A DNA stretch of 64,000 bases from Pogona vitticeps. Lineage: Eukaryota; Chordata; Lepidosauria; Squamata; Agamidae. Positions within the stretch are counted from its first letter, which is position 1; each line of letters opens with the position of its first letter. Of the stretch, positions 1 to 10,522 are shown piece after piece. The notes under the pieces are model-generated. The model worked only from the letters and a program-made list of their open reading frames with translations, was not told where the DNA came from and searched no databases. The stretch covers positions 224,869,045 through 224,933,044 of the forward strand of contig NC_135785.1 of NCBI RefSeq assembly GCF_051106095.1, given 5' to 3'. A program made the translations under genes and the position numbers.

Positions 1-3000
1 TTGTAAGTTATCGTTCTGTACTGACAGGGTTTTAAATATCTCTTCATTTTGCTTGGAAGTCTTGGGTAGGCTGTAGTACTGAGGCCCAAAAAAACGGTTT
101 GAAACTCATTGGTTGTCCTAAGACCACAATTTGAGAAATGCTGCTTTGAAGGAAGTGCAAGTAGCTGCAGGCAGTATGGAGCAATTGCTGCTCAATTAAT
201 GTTCCATTTCTGGTGTTTTATAAGACTTTGCATATAAAGCTGTATTTGTTCATCATATTTGTAGTGGTGGCTAAAGCCTGATTTTTTAAAAAATCTTCAC
301 AAGATTACCTCTTTTAAATCAAGTAGCTCTTGCATCATATCCATATTGGTATATTCCATTAATTCATTTTGCTTCCTATGTTGGGTAGAGGTTTATGTTG
401 GGCATATAATTATTCATATTCTGCATGTTGATCATCTCAAATTATTTTTCCTTTGCAAATAATTAAATCAATTCCTTTCATATACTTGTCCCTGAAATGC
501 AAAATGTTGTTTCCCACTCAGAACCTGTAAATTCTGCATGAATTTATTGCAGTGTGGAGGCACAGCCAGAACGATACAAGAGTGAACATCTTGATGGATT
601 TTGAATTAAAAAAACAAATTGAAGTTCTGAAACCTACACTTTAAGGGAGGCCCTAAAGACAGAAAATTTAAAACCTGTTTTGAAGTTTAAAGCAGTTGCA
701 GTTTAAATGATGGCTACTATGTTGATTAGGTGACTTCTGCATTTTTATCAAAGTATATTAATGACACATACTGTATGTATAATCAAGCCTTAATAGGAGT
801 GTTCTTATTCAGGCACCTTGCTAGCCAGCCTTGCTTTTTTCTGGGATACCGAATACTATTAAGGGTTCAAACAATCAGTACACTCTCTTCCACAGGCTTC
901 CTTCTTTTCTTTCAACTTCCCAGCTTACGCAATGTTGCATGGTCCATGCTCTCTAGTGAGTTGGTGCAGTTCCCACTGGTCTGCTTAGAGGGGGGACTTT
1001 ACTTTTGCAATACTTCTGCAAACCTTGGGTTGCCCTGTGCATGTTGACATTACTCCCTTGTTTGTCTGTGGCTCCATTTTTTGTTAGCACTGAATAATAG
1101 AGTTCACTGTTAAAAGGATATCAAGAAACCTTTTAAACCAGAATAAGTTCATTGCTTCCCAAAAGAAAACACAGCAGAACAACTACTTTGAAAGTTTAAA
1201 TTGTTTATTTACAAAGCAGACCAGTAACTGAAACTGTTTTGCTGAATGATGAAAATGCACAACATAATGAAAAATAGGCAAATAAAGTCCAACCTTTGAA
1301 AGAGGTATACATTTAATGAATATATTTAATAAAGCTTACTTCCAATGGAACTGGCATTAAATATTTTGTATGCCTTGCAACATGTATTGTGTAATACATG
1401 GGTAATGATGGAAGACAAATTTAACTTTTAGAAAAGTAATAATCTTGCACCATGTTCTATTATGCTTATCAGAGAGGAAAAGTAATTAGGAAGGGTCCTG
1501 AAACTCTTCCAGCCCAAACTCTAAAGGAACTTAAACCAAATTCTAAATGTTCATTGGGGGTGCAAAGGCTCCTAAAAACTGGTGCCCAACCCCTTCTCAC
1601 TGTTTTAGAATGCCATTGATTTTGAACATAATACAGAAATAAATTGAATTAATGGCTTCTGCCCATGCATACCAAAAACAGCTGAATGAAAACTGCTACC
1701 TTAACATGTTCTCAAAATATACAGAAGTTGGCACACACCAAAATATTTTACAAAAAATTTATAAACTATTCTTGGTTTGTTTTTTGGAATCAGAGCCAGC
1801 ATTATTTTCCAGGGGAACTGATGTGCCAACAGAATGTCAGCCTTTAACTACTGTGTTTTTAAAATATGAGATACATCTTTATTAAGAGTTTAAACTCTCT
1901 TTTGCGTTTTATTAGATCCCTAGTTCCATCTCCTTTTTCCCCAAAAGGATATTTTTATATTGCAGAATTATGCAGGCAATTGTACAACTAAGACATGCTA
2001 CGCTCCCATACACGTATCACTGAAATGCCTGCCTGCTTTGTAGGGGAATAATTGATTTATCCACCTTATTTACATAAATGCTGTGCATTAGTACCTAATT
2101 TGCATTTCAGAGTTACTATACAATTATTACTCTACTTATCTTGAGAAATATACTCAGAAGTCTGTTCAAATATTTATTTACATTTCTATGAACTCCATAA
2201 AACATATGACATAGTGCCACAAAATCAGAAAGAAGATTAACTGAATGTAGAGTTGTGGAACTCTTTCTGTTTATCTTATTCTTCTGTTGTTGGCAGCAGA
2301 AATGTAATCATCTGTGTTTACGTTTGCAAGTCTACAAAAAAGAAAGACCTACCAGGTGAAGCTAACTTTGAGCACCACCAAGAAGCAAACACATAAAATG
2401 GCTGATACATCTTGCAAGTGATATGTGAAGGATGAATGTGGAGGTCTTTACAGCTATATGATCATTGATTACATTTAAATGGATCAAAGGAATTAGCAAA
2501 AATATTTTGTATGACAAATACAGAAGAAAGCGAAACACTGTTCCCCACCCTAATTCAATTAAATAGGAAACAAAAACAGTTTAAAATAATTGTGATACAT
2601 CACTCTTGCTACTATATTAACTTTTATTCATCTTTCTGTAGGACTTGTAGCCAGTCCTTCCTCTACCAATATTCCAATTGTTATTCATGGAATGGCAAAT
2701 TAAGCAAATAACTAAGAAAATTTGGTTCAAGTGAAATGCTATTCATATGAAGACAAATCATAAAAGCTATGCAACATACAAGCCAGCTACTGAAAATTCC
2801 TTTGTTTTCTGAATGTGAAATCTTAGTCTGATGTGCAATAGGTTAAAAAACAGAACCTGTCATTTACAACTAACACAAGTCTCATTGATTTTAACAGCTC
2901 TTCCCTAGGTGAAACTAATACTGGATTTAGCTTATTATAAATAGGTGTGGCTGCTACTTAATGCAGAAGAACATGTGCTCTTCTTCTCAAGACATTCCTT

Positions 3001-3498
3001 TCAGTAACATTGCAGAACACATGATGTAATAATATCACACTGTGACTATCTGTACCTCTGCAAGCAGTAACCAGGGAGTAAGAGAAATGTATTACAGTAA
3101 ATGATATGTGAGAAAGGAGGAAATTGTCAGTAGCATGATCATTAAGCACATTTTTCAAAAAGAAAGAATTCAGAGGGTCAGCTAGAAAAGCAGTCTAACT
3201 TCATTAATAACTGTATACTTAAGCTACAGATGAATAAATGGGTATGTCTTAAAATACATAGGGTACTGTGACTGATGCACTTGTAAATTAAAATAACAAC
3301 TGAATATCAAGAACCACTGCTCTACAAACATTTAATTTTTTGTCACTATTCCTATTTCCTTTTGCTCTTCTTTCACAGAGGAAAAAAACAAAGCACTCAA
3401 TGAACTTAGAACGTGCATTAATCTGAAATCCATGTGGTATAAAACAGTGATTAGACAAAGTCAAGTTACTTTCATCAATTCATAAGTGAGAAGTCAAA
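1..3498 (-). other. NECTIN3: Probable 3' UTR and downstream flank of NECTIN3 beta
   Basis: No coding region and no recognisable transposon is seen here. It is AT-rich unique-looking DNA just downstream of the beta stop codon, so part of it is probably 3' UTR. Minus-strand AATAAA hexamers occur at about 2623-2628, 2173-2178, 1908-1913, 1878-1883, 1204-1209 and 543-548. Which one is used cannot be told from sequence. The absence of insertions over 3.5 kb contrasts with the introns. Confidence 0.45.
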
Positions 3499-3675
3499 TC
3501 ACACATAATGTTCCCTGGGATTGATGTATACTCTTCCACTGCCTGGATTTGGATTATTCGTGTTGCTCCAGTCCTTGAAATTTGTTTGTTTGAAAGCTGG
3601 GTATATTTGCCTGCAACCGTCTTGAGTCAAGCAATTTTCATCTTCATAACTCAACTGCCTGCAGTTTACCATTTT
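3499..3675 (-). CDS. NECTIN3: NECTIN3 beta last coding exon (cytoplasmic tail, ends EHYV)
   Basis: The exon has 177 bp, 58 codons plus a TGA stop, entering in phase 0 after a TTTTTAG acceptor. Its translation contains LSYEDEN, then an Asn/Pro-rich stretch, and finishes RVYINPREHYV. Human nectin-3 isoform 2 (beta), as remembered, has FDYEDEN in the same place and ends RVYIDPREHYV, so the identity is firm. The terminal E-x-Y-V matches the nectin consensus for the afadin PDZ domain. The middle of the exon is poorly conserved, as expected for a linker. Confidence 0.9.
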   Translation of the reverse strand, partial: KMVNCRQLSYEDENCLTQDGCRQIYPAFKQTNFKDWSNTNNPNPGSGRVYINPREHYV

Positions 3676-3893
3676 CTAAAAATACAACAACAACAGATTT
3701 GTATGATACTGTGATAATCTATTTGGTTTGTTCATTGTATTGGATCATATTAAAAGGTGTACTCCTGCATCGTAATACTCATCAACAAACTAGATCTGCT
3801 AAAGTTTATGACGATGTTAACTTAAAATTATACAATTATGATTCATTTGTAAAATAACATATTCAATTCCATAAACATTTTTGTCAATGTACC

Positions 3894-4308
3894 TGTCACG
3901 ATTCCCACGTGGCCCCTGCTTGTTTCACCACACTAGGAACTCATGCTACATGCCCCTCAGCTGCCAACAGTTTATTACATCATCATTACCTATTATTAAT
4001 AATCGAGGTCCAGGTCATACGCCATTTTAAAAGAACCAAATAGAAATTGTTTATTGTTACAGAAATAGATAATTCAAGCAATGTTGTTAACTTTTAACAA
4101 ACACCCTCCTTCATCCCCTCTCAACCACCACTTTCCCACCCAAATTCCCAAAACCCACACCAAACTCTTCAACTCTCTCTCAAAACTCCCTATCTAAACT
4201 CCCCCTCCTCCTGCTGAGTCTCTTATATCTCGTGACTCCACCCCTCCAGCACTCCCATTGGTTTATGCTGATAGCAGATGAATATTCGTGACCTGGGCAG
4301 ATGCCACA
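3894..4308 (-). mobile_element. Solo LTR, Gypsy-like, with 5-bp target duplication
   Basis: The segment starts TGTCACG and ends TGCCACA on the plus strand and is flanked on both sides by GTACC (3889-3893 and 4309-4313), a perfect 5-bp target-site duplication. On the minus strand it carries a TATA-like box (GATATAAGAGA) and an AATAAA (about 4050-4055), giving the transcriptional direction. It resembles the LTR at 31955-32276. No internal region is attached, so it is a fossil solo LTR. Confidence 0.75.
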
Positions 4309-4335
4309 GTACCCTTTGAAACAACATTAAAAATA

Positions 4336-5094
4336 CAGTGGGGTCTCGACTTACAAACTTAATCCATATTGGAAGGCGGTTTGTAGGTAGAAAAGTATGT
4401 AGGTCGAATCTGCATTTCTCATAGGAATGCATTGAAAACCATTTAATCTGTATCTGCTCTTTTCCGTCCATAGAAACTAATGAGAAGCTGCTATTCCGCC
4501 TTCTACCAATAGAGGGGGATATTTTTTCTTTTTTTTTCCTTAGGTCAAGAAAAGTTCAGGAAAGGAGGGGGGAGGCAGGGAACAGTTTGCAAAGCATTTT
4601 TGAAATCTTTTTTTCCAATGAAGCCAATTTTAAAGCATGTTTTAAAACATGTTGTGCTGATTTTTTCAGCACAAAGACACACAGGCAGGAGTCTGGAACT
4701 CATACCTCAGCCTTTTTAGGTGCTGAGCAAGCCTCCCCAAGCCTCTTCAGAGCCAGCCGATCAGCTGTTAAGCGGGGAGAGGAGGGGGCAGGAGCGGAGA
4801 AAAGCACAAAATGTCTGCCAGGCTCCCTTCTGGGTGTCGTCTTTTATCTGTTTGCTGCTCTTTTTTCTGCAGTTCGGGGGCTACCAAGTCCTGGTAAGTG
4901 ACTTTCTTTTATTTATTTTTAAGTTTCTGACCCTTTTCCCCCTCCAGAAGCCTCTAAGGGGAGGGAGGGGGCACTTTTTTTCCTGTTCGTAATTCGAGGG
5001 AAGTTCGTATGTCGAGTCCTTATTTCCCTATCGGGTGGGTTCGTAAGTTGAATTGTTCGCAAATAAGGGTCGTTCGTAAGTCGAGACCCCACTG
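4336..5094. mobile_element. Tigger/pogo-like non-autonomous element, family CAGTGGGGTCTCGAC, copy 1
   Basis: Both ends carry the inverted terminal motif CAGTGGGGTCTCGACTTA and are flanked by TA (4334-4335, 5095-5096), typical of Tc1/mariner-pogo insertions. The interior (about 760 bp) has AT-rich subterminal parts, a GC-rich middle and no transposase. Related copies lie at 34933-40618, 49033-49174 and 52609-53123. Confidence 0.8.
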
Positions 5095-5380
5095 TACTCA
5101 AAATAACAAAAAAGGGTGAGTTACACATTTTTATTTTTAGCTTCTTTGTCCTTAGGCCCTGTTCTTTCCAAGGAAGAAAAGACGGTACTACAATCAGGAC
5201 AAAAGGGATATCACTCATTTATACTGAAAATAATTTACTTGTCCAACATGTCTGACCATACACAACTGTTCTTTAGAGCCAAACTGTTTAACCCACTGAA
5301 CGAACAATGAAAGCAGCATTATACAGTATTTCAGAGAACCCTTTTGTTATATTCAGAGCACATTGAACAATATTACTTAC

Positions 5381-5458
5381 TTTTTGCTGCCAATTTCCAC
5401 CATCCTTTCCTCTGTATTGGTTTTCTCTGTACTGATTTTGAACAGAGAAATGTTCTTT
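5381..5458 (-). CDS. NECTIN3: NECTIN3 beta exon (cytoplasmic tail, 26 codons)
   Basis: A 78-bp phase 0/0 exon has a CTTTCCCTCCAG acceptor and a GTAAGTAA donor. It translates to 26 residues that begin KEHFSVQNQYRENQY and end GGNWQQK. Human nectin-3 beta has EHLPLQTQFKEREVGNLQ at this point (from memory), a recognisable though diverged match. It joins in frame to the exon at 17250-17334 upstream and to 3499-3675 downstream. It sits between two Tigger-like elements but is intact. Confidence 0.83.
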
Positions 5459-5982
5459 CTGGAGGGAAAGAAATCTAATTTGGATCTTCTTAATGAAACA
5501 GAATTGTAACAAATGTATATTTCTTCAGAGCTAGTTTTTCCCAATTTTCAATTGGTCTGTCTCAAGAAGTATAATGAAAACAAACACACAAATGAAGAAG
5601 AAATATTGTGGCACATTTAAAATAAAAGTAAAGCAGATTTTTTTCAGTTTATTTCAGGAGTTTTCCATAAAATAATGCCACTGAAATAAATCTATTAGTC
5701 TTCAAAGTGCCGCAAGAGTTTTGTTTAGTTTCTGTTATACAGGTGCTATTGTTAAATCATTCACTGAACACCTAGACATGTATGTACCCCTAAATACTTG
5801 GTCATCTGCAGCCAGGTTTCAGGTACCCATCTCCCAAAGTCCAGCACTGAGAGACCCATCCTATCACAATAATTAGGTTAATGTTAGTATTATAGTTGAA
5901 TTTGATTTTACATACTGTATATTCAATTTCATTTTGAATTTCAAATCTGACAAAATATAATTTCCCACAATTAAATGAAATA

Positions 5983-6148
5983 CCGTATTTTTCGCACCAT
6001 AAGACACACTTTTCCCCCATAAAACAGGGGGGTGGAAAGTCTGTGCGTCTTATGGAGCGAAGAAAACAGATTATATTTTCCTGTTTTCTTCTCCTAAAAA
6101 ATTGGTGCGTCTTATGGAAAGGTGCGTCTTATGGAGCGAAAAATACGG
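5983..6148. mobile_element. Short MITE with CCGTATTTTTCGC ends
   Basis: A 166-bp element has inverted ends CCGTATTTTTCGC / GCGAAAAATACGG flanked by TA (5981-5982, 6149-6150). The interior repeats the phrase GTGCGTCTTATGGA. This MITE type is common in reptile genomes; superfamily assignment to Tc1/mariner-pogo rests on the TA flanks. Confidence 0.8.
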
Positions 6149-6199
6149 TAAATGAAAAATGCATATGCATATAAATTGAATTTTTGTTATGTCACTGTA

Positions 6200-6628
6200 A
6201 AGTCATGTCCCGCTTTATGATTACCCCGCTTAACAACGAATCCGCTTGATGGTGAGTTTTTTGCGATCGCTTTTGTGATCGCAAAACGATGGTTTGAATG
6301 GGGTTTTTCTGCTTTGCGATGATTGGTTCCCTGCTTCAGAAACCGATTTTCGCTTTACGATGATCAAAAACAGCTGATTGTCGGGTTTCAAAATGGCCAC
6401 CGGCTGAAGAAAATGGCCCCCCACTGTGCTTAGGGATGGATTCCTCGCTGCACAGGTCCCGAAAATGGCCGCCCCTATGGAGGATCTTCGCTGGATGGTG
6501 AGTTTTCAGCTCACTGGAACGCATTGAATGGGTTTCAATGTATTTCAATGGGCTTTTTTATTTCGCTTTACGTTTTTGCTCTACAGCGATTTTGCTGGAA
6601 CAAATTAACGTCGTAAAACGAGGCACTG
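6200..6628. mobile_element. Tigger-like non-autonomous element, CAGTGCCTCGTTTTACGA type
   Basis: The right end reads, in reverse complement, CAGTGCCTCGTTTTACGACG and is flanked by TA (6629-6630). The left end (AGTCATGTCCCGCTTTATGA) is a worn version beside TA. There is no coding capacity. The interior contains GCGATCGC-rich stretches. Confidence 0.65.
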
Positions 6629-6639
6629 TATTACACTCA

Positions 6640-7090
6640 AGATATCCAAATAACACAATAAGTTTAAGTTTATTCTTCACTAATCAATGAGTTTATATCT
6701 CACAGTTTCTCTGGCACAGGGATGTCCTTATAAAAATCTGGAACTCAACAATTTGTTTTAAAATACTTAAGTTCCAACTATAAAAACACCTTTTCACATA
6801 TCTGTTTTTCAGATCTATTGCTTTGCACATATCTGTAAAAAAGAAAAGAAAAAAGGAGACTGTTTAAGAGACTGTTAGTATTTTTTGAAGTGTCACTTGC
6901 TAATAATGTAACACTTCATAAATACTATTCATCTCTTAATGAAAACTATGTCTCTTCAATGTTTGTGGCTTATGAAGGCAGAAATGTACTACTGAATGAG
7001 AAAGCAAGCTATCTTATCTTCCATTTTGAGTCTGGCTCTCATACTGCCACTGTAAAACTCAAAATTGTTTTTACTAAAATGCACTATAAA
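6640..7090. other. Intronic DNA, nothing recognised
   Basis: AT-rich NECTIN3 intron between a Tigger-like element and the DIRS element. No exon, repeat or conserved motif is apparent. Confidence 0.5.
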
Positions 7091-7262
7091 GAGAGGTTAC
7101 TTACCTGTAACCATGGTTCTTCAAGTGGTCATTCTGTGAATTCACACAAAAGGGTTAACCAAGCGCCAGCGCCGGTCCTCTCGGAATGTTCTCGAGCTGT
7201 AATAGAAATGTAACAATTGTAGGCTGCCTCCATTGCGCATGCTCCGCCCACCCAAGCCTCAG
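7091..7262. repeat. DIRS copy A, left inverted terminal repeat
   Basis: Bases 7131-7262 are the near-exact reverse complement of 12805-12935. The outermost bases are repeated in inverted form in the internal complementary region. On the minus strand this end contains CAGGTAAGT, a full match to the vertebrate splice-donor consensus. Confidence 0.85.
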
Positions 7263-7334
7263 TTCCATTTATCCGCCACAGGTACCTAAACATGAGGTAA
7301 ATCCAACAGTGACAGATAGAGGGGAGGCCGGGTG

Positions 7335-7432
7335 GGATTGTGTGAATTCACAGAATGACCACTTGAAGAACCATGGTTACAGGTAAGTAACCTCTCTTTC
7401 TTCATCGTGGTCTTCTGTGAATGCACACAAAA
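7335..7432. repeat. DIRS copy A, internal complementary region
   Basis: The first half (GTGAATTCACAGAATGACCA onward) is the inverted copy of the left end. The second half (TCATCGTGGTCTTCTGTGAA onward) is the inverted copy of the right end. In the DIRS1 replication model this region joins the ends of a circular intermediate. Confidence 0.85.
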
Positions 7433-7523
7433 GGGTGATTAGCAAGCTTACTCACTGGACGGTGGGATGTCACTGGAGAATGGAAGTTAGAACAGCTCTC
7501 CCAAAACTTGTCTCTCGTTTGGC

Positions 7524-8520
7524 TTAGACATCAAGTCTATAATGGGTAATGAACGTTGACACATTAGACCATGTGGCAGCCCTGCAGATTTCTGGGACAT
7601 CAACACCACGTACTAGGGCTGTCGATGATGCAACGGCTCTGGTTGAATGAGCGTGTAGACCTTCAGGCGGAGCCCTATGGTGAAGTTCATATGCCAACGT
7701 GATAGTGGAGACGAGCCATCTGGAGAGTGTAGAACTTGCTGTAGGTGAGCCCTTCTTGTGCCCAGAATAACAGATGAAGAGTCTGTTAGAGGTCCTAACG
7801 TCCTTAGTCCTGGACACATAGAAAGCTAGAGCCCTCCTGACGTCCAGTGTATGAAGCATGCGCTTGGCGTCAGTAGTAGGTTCAGGAAATAAAGTGGGTA
7901 AAGAGAGTGGTTGATTCAAATGGAAATCCGACACAACTTTGGGCAAGAAGGAGACGTCTGGGTACAACTGAACTTTGTCCTTGAAAAACTATAGGAAAGG
8001 CTGGTCACAACGTAATGCAGCGAGTTCACTAATTCGTCTTGCCGATGTAATGGCTACCAAGAACACTGTCTTAAATGACAACAATCTGAAGTCACAGGTA
8101 GCCATAGGTTCAAAGGGAGCGCGGGTAAGGGCGCGGAGAACTAATTGAAGAGACCATTGGGGTAGAGGCCGTCGTATAGGAGGTCTCAGGTTAGAAAGTC
8201 CCTTAAGGAAAGCCTTGACTGTAGGGTGAGAGAAAAAACCTGCGGAAGCAGAATCCTTAGGCTGGAAAGAAACTATAGCAGCCAGATAAACCTTAATAGT
8301 GGATAAAGACAACTGGAGATCAAAAAGGTGACGCAAATACAGTAACAGTGTGCAAAGGGACGCTGGGGATGAAACAAGTCCCCTATCCTCTGTAAACTTG
8401 ACAAAACCCCTCCACTTGTGGGCGTACAGCCTGGTGGTGGAGGGTTTTTTGGCCCGGTCTAACACCTCCTTGATGAAGGGCAGATCCTCCACGCAGTCAA
8501 TTGCAGAGTCTCTACGTCTG
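7524..8520 (-). mobile_element. DIRS copy A, tyrosine recombinase part
   Basis: The translation carries the N-terminal SAM-like region (DRAKKPSTTRLYAHKW), the TSARRISELAAL segment and the C-terminal box with HSTRA and a final FITHYRL, matching the R...H-x-x-R...Y pattern of tyrosine recombinases. The same parts occur in copy B at 33727-34790. Fossil treatment applies; no further detail of its state is given. Confidence 0.85.
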
Positions 8521-10522
8521 GATGCAGCACTGTCCCAGCATCCTGCGTCAGGAGGTCTGGAGTCAGTGGCAATTTCACAAATTCGGTGGACATATTCGTT
8601 AGAGTTGGGAACCATGTCTGCCGAGGCCAATGTGGAGCTATGAGGATTGCTGTCGCGTGAGACTGCTGAAGTTTGACCAGAGTCCTTTGGATCAACGGAA
8701 AAGGTGGGAAGGCGTAGAGGAGACCTAGGTTCCACTGAATCATAAAGGCGTCCCCCAGAGAGTTCTCGCCGATCCTGGCTCTGGACGCATAAGCAGTGCA
8801 TTTCGTGTTGCGCTGCGAGGTGAACATGTCCACCGCAGGATATCCCCAAAGGTGACATAGGTCGAGGAACACGCGAGGGTTGAGTTCCCACTCGTGTGTC
8901 TGGTATGGGAGGCGACTGAGACGGTCTGCCAAGGTGTTGGCTGTGGTCGAGATGTGGATGGCTACGGGGAATACGTGGTGGAGATAACACCATTCCCAAA
9001 GATGTATGGTGAGATACAGCAGTGACTGAGAACGTGTCCCTCCCTGTTTGTTGATGTAGTGCATGGTCGTGGTGTTGTCTGTTATCACTTGAACACCACG
9101 ACCTTGCACGATGGGAAGAAACGCCCGAAAAGCCTTGATGACCGCTAGCATCTCCAGGTGATTGATATGGAGATTCATTTCTTGGGGAGACCAGAGACCG
9201 TGTATCTTGTGGTGAGCGGAATGAGCCCCCCAGCCAATGGGGCTGGCGTCTGTAGTCACCTGTATCGTCAATTGTAGCGGCTTGAAGGGTCTTCCAACTT
9301 GAATGTGAGGGGGATAAGTCCACCACTGTAGCTGGCTGGCTAATTCCGGGGTAACTAGAAGGCGCTTGCGCTGACTGTCTGTCATGGGGTCGAACAGCGT
9401 GAGGAGCCATGACTGCAGAGAACGTAGTTTGAGCCGGGCGTGAGCTAGTGTTGAAGTTGTTGATGCCATCAAGCCTAGAAGATGTTGAGCATGCTTCGCT
9501 GTCACGCGTGCCCCCGGACGGAACCTTTTTATGGCGTTTCGAATCTTTTGTACCCTTTCTTTGGGCAGAAAGATCCTTGTCTTTGCAGCATCCAGGCGAG
9601 CGCCTATGTAATGTACGACTCTTGATGGCGAAAGGTGAGACTTTTTAAAATTGATAGTTAAACCTAGTCGTGGGAGTAATTGTAGGACAAATCTTGTGTC
9701 CTTCAGGGCTTGTCTTCTGGATCTCGATACCAGTAGCCAGTCGTCTATGTAAGGGTAGATGTGAATGCCCCTGAGTCTCAGATATGCTGCCACAGGAGCC
9801 ATAACTTTCGTGAAAGTCCTGGGGGCTGTCGAAAGGCCGAAAGGTAGAGCAATGAACTGATAAATGGTTTCCTGAAAGTAGAATCGAAGATACTTTCGAT
9901 GTAGCGGGTGGATTGTCACATGAAAGTAAGCGTCCTTTAAGTCTATGACTGTGAACCAGTTGTTTTTCCTTAATAGGTGAAGAATGGAGTCTAGAGTCAC
10001 CATGCGGAACCGTCGGGGACGAAGGTAAGTATTTAGAATCCGTAGGTCTAAAATAGGTCTTATGCTGCCGTCCTTTTTTGAAACGGCGAAGTATCTTGAG
10101 TAAAAACCGTTTCTTAAATCCGAGAGTGGCACGGTATGAATCGCGGCCTTCTGAAGAAGGGACAAAACCTCCTCTTCGAGGGCTATGTTGTAAGCTGTAC
10201 GACTTACATACCCTAAAGGTGGTAACTCTGTAAACTCTAGACGGTAACCGTGTTGGATGATATCTAAGACCCATGTGTCGTTTGTAATGGCGTACCAGCT
10301 TGAAAGAAACGGAGAGAGTCTTGTAGTGTTTGTAGGTAGAAGGCAACTTGGAGGTAAGTCAAAGATAATGCTTTGCTTTCTTTGCAGGGGGTTTGTAGCC
10401 CTGCCTACGCTGAGACTGCTGAGACTTATAACTTGGGCCAGAGGATGAAGCCTGCGAGGAACACTGATGTGGTAAGTTACCGTATGGTTTGAACTGCTGA
10501 GATGACTGTTGATATTGTGCAT
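8459..10522 (-). mobile_element. DIRS copy A, reverse transcriptase and RNase H part
   Basis: The reverse transcriptase region shows KKDGSIRPILDLR, the ALPFGLSTAPRTF block and a YIDD catalytic box. RNase H follows with TTDASPIGWGAH and ITDNTT. The order and spacing fit DIRS1-type pol. Its start overlaps the end of the gag-like frame, an arrangement usual in this family. Confidence 0.87.
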
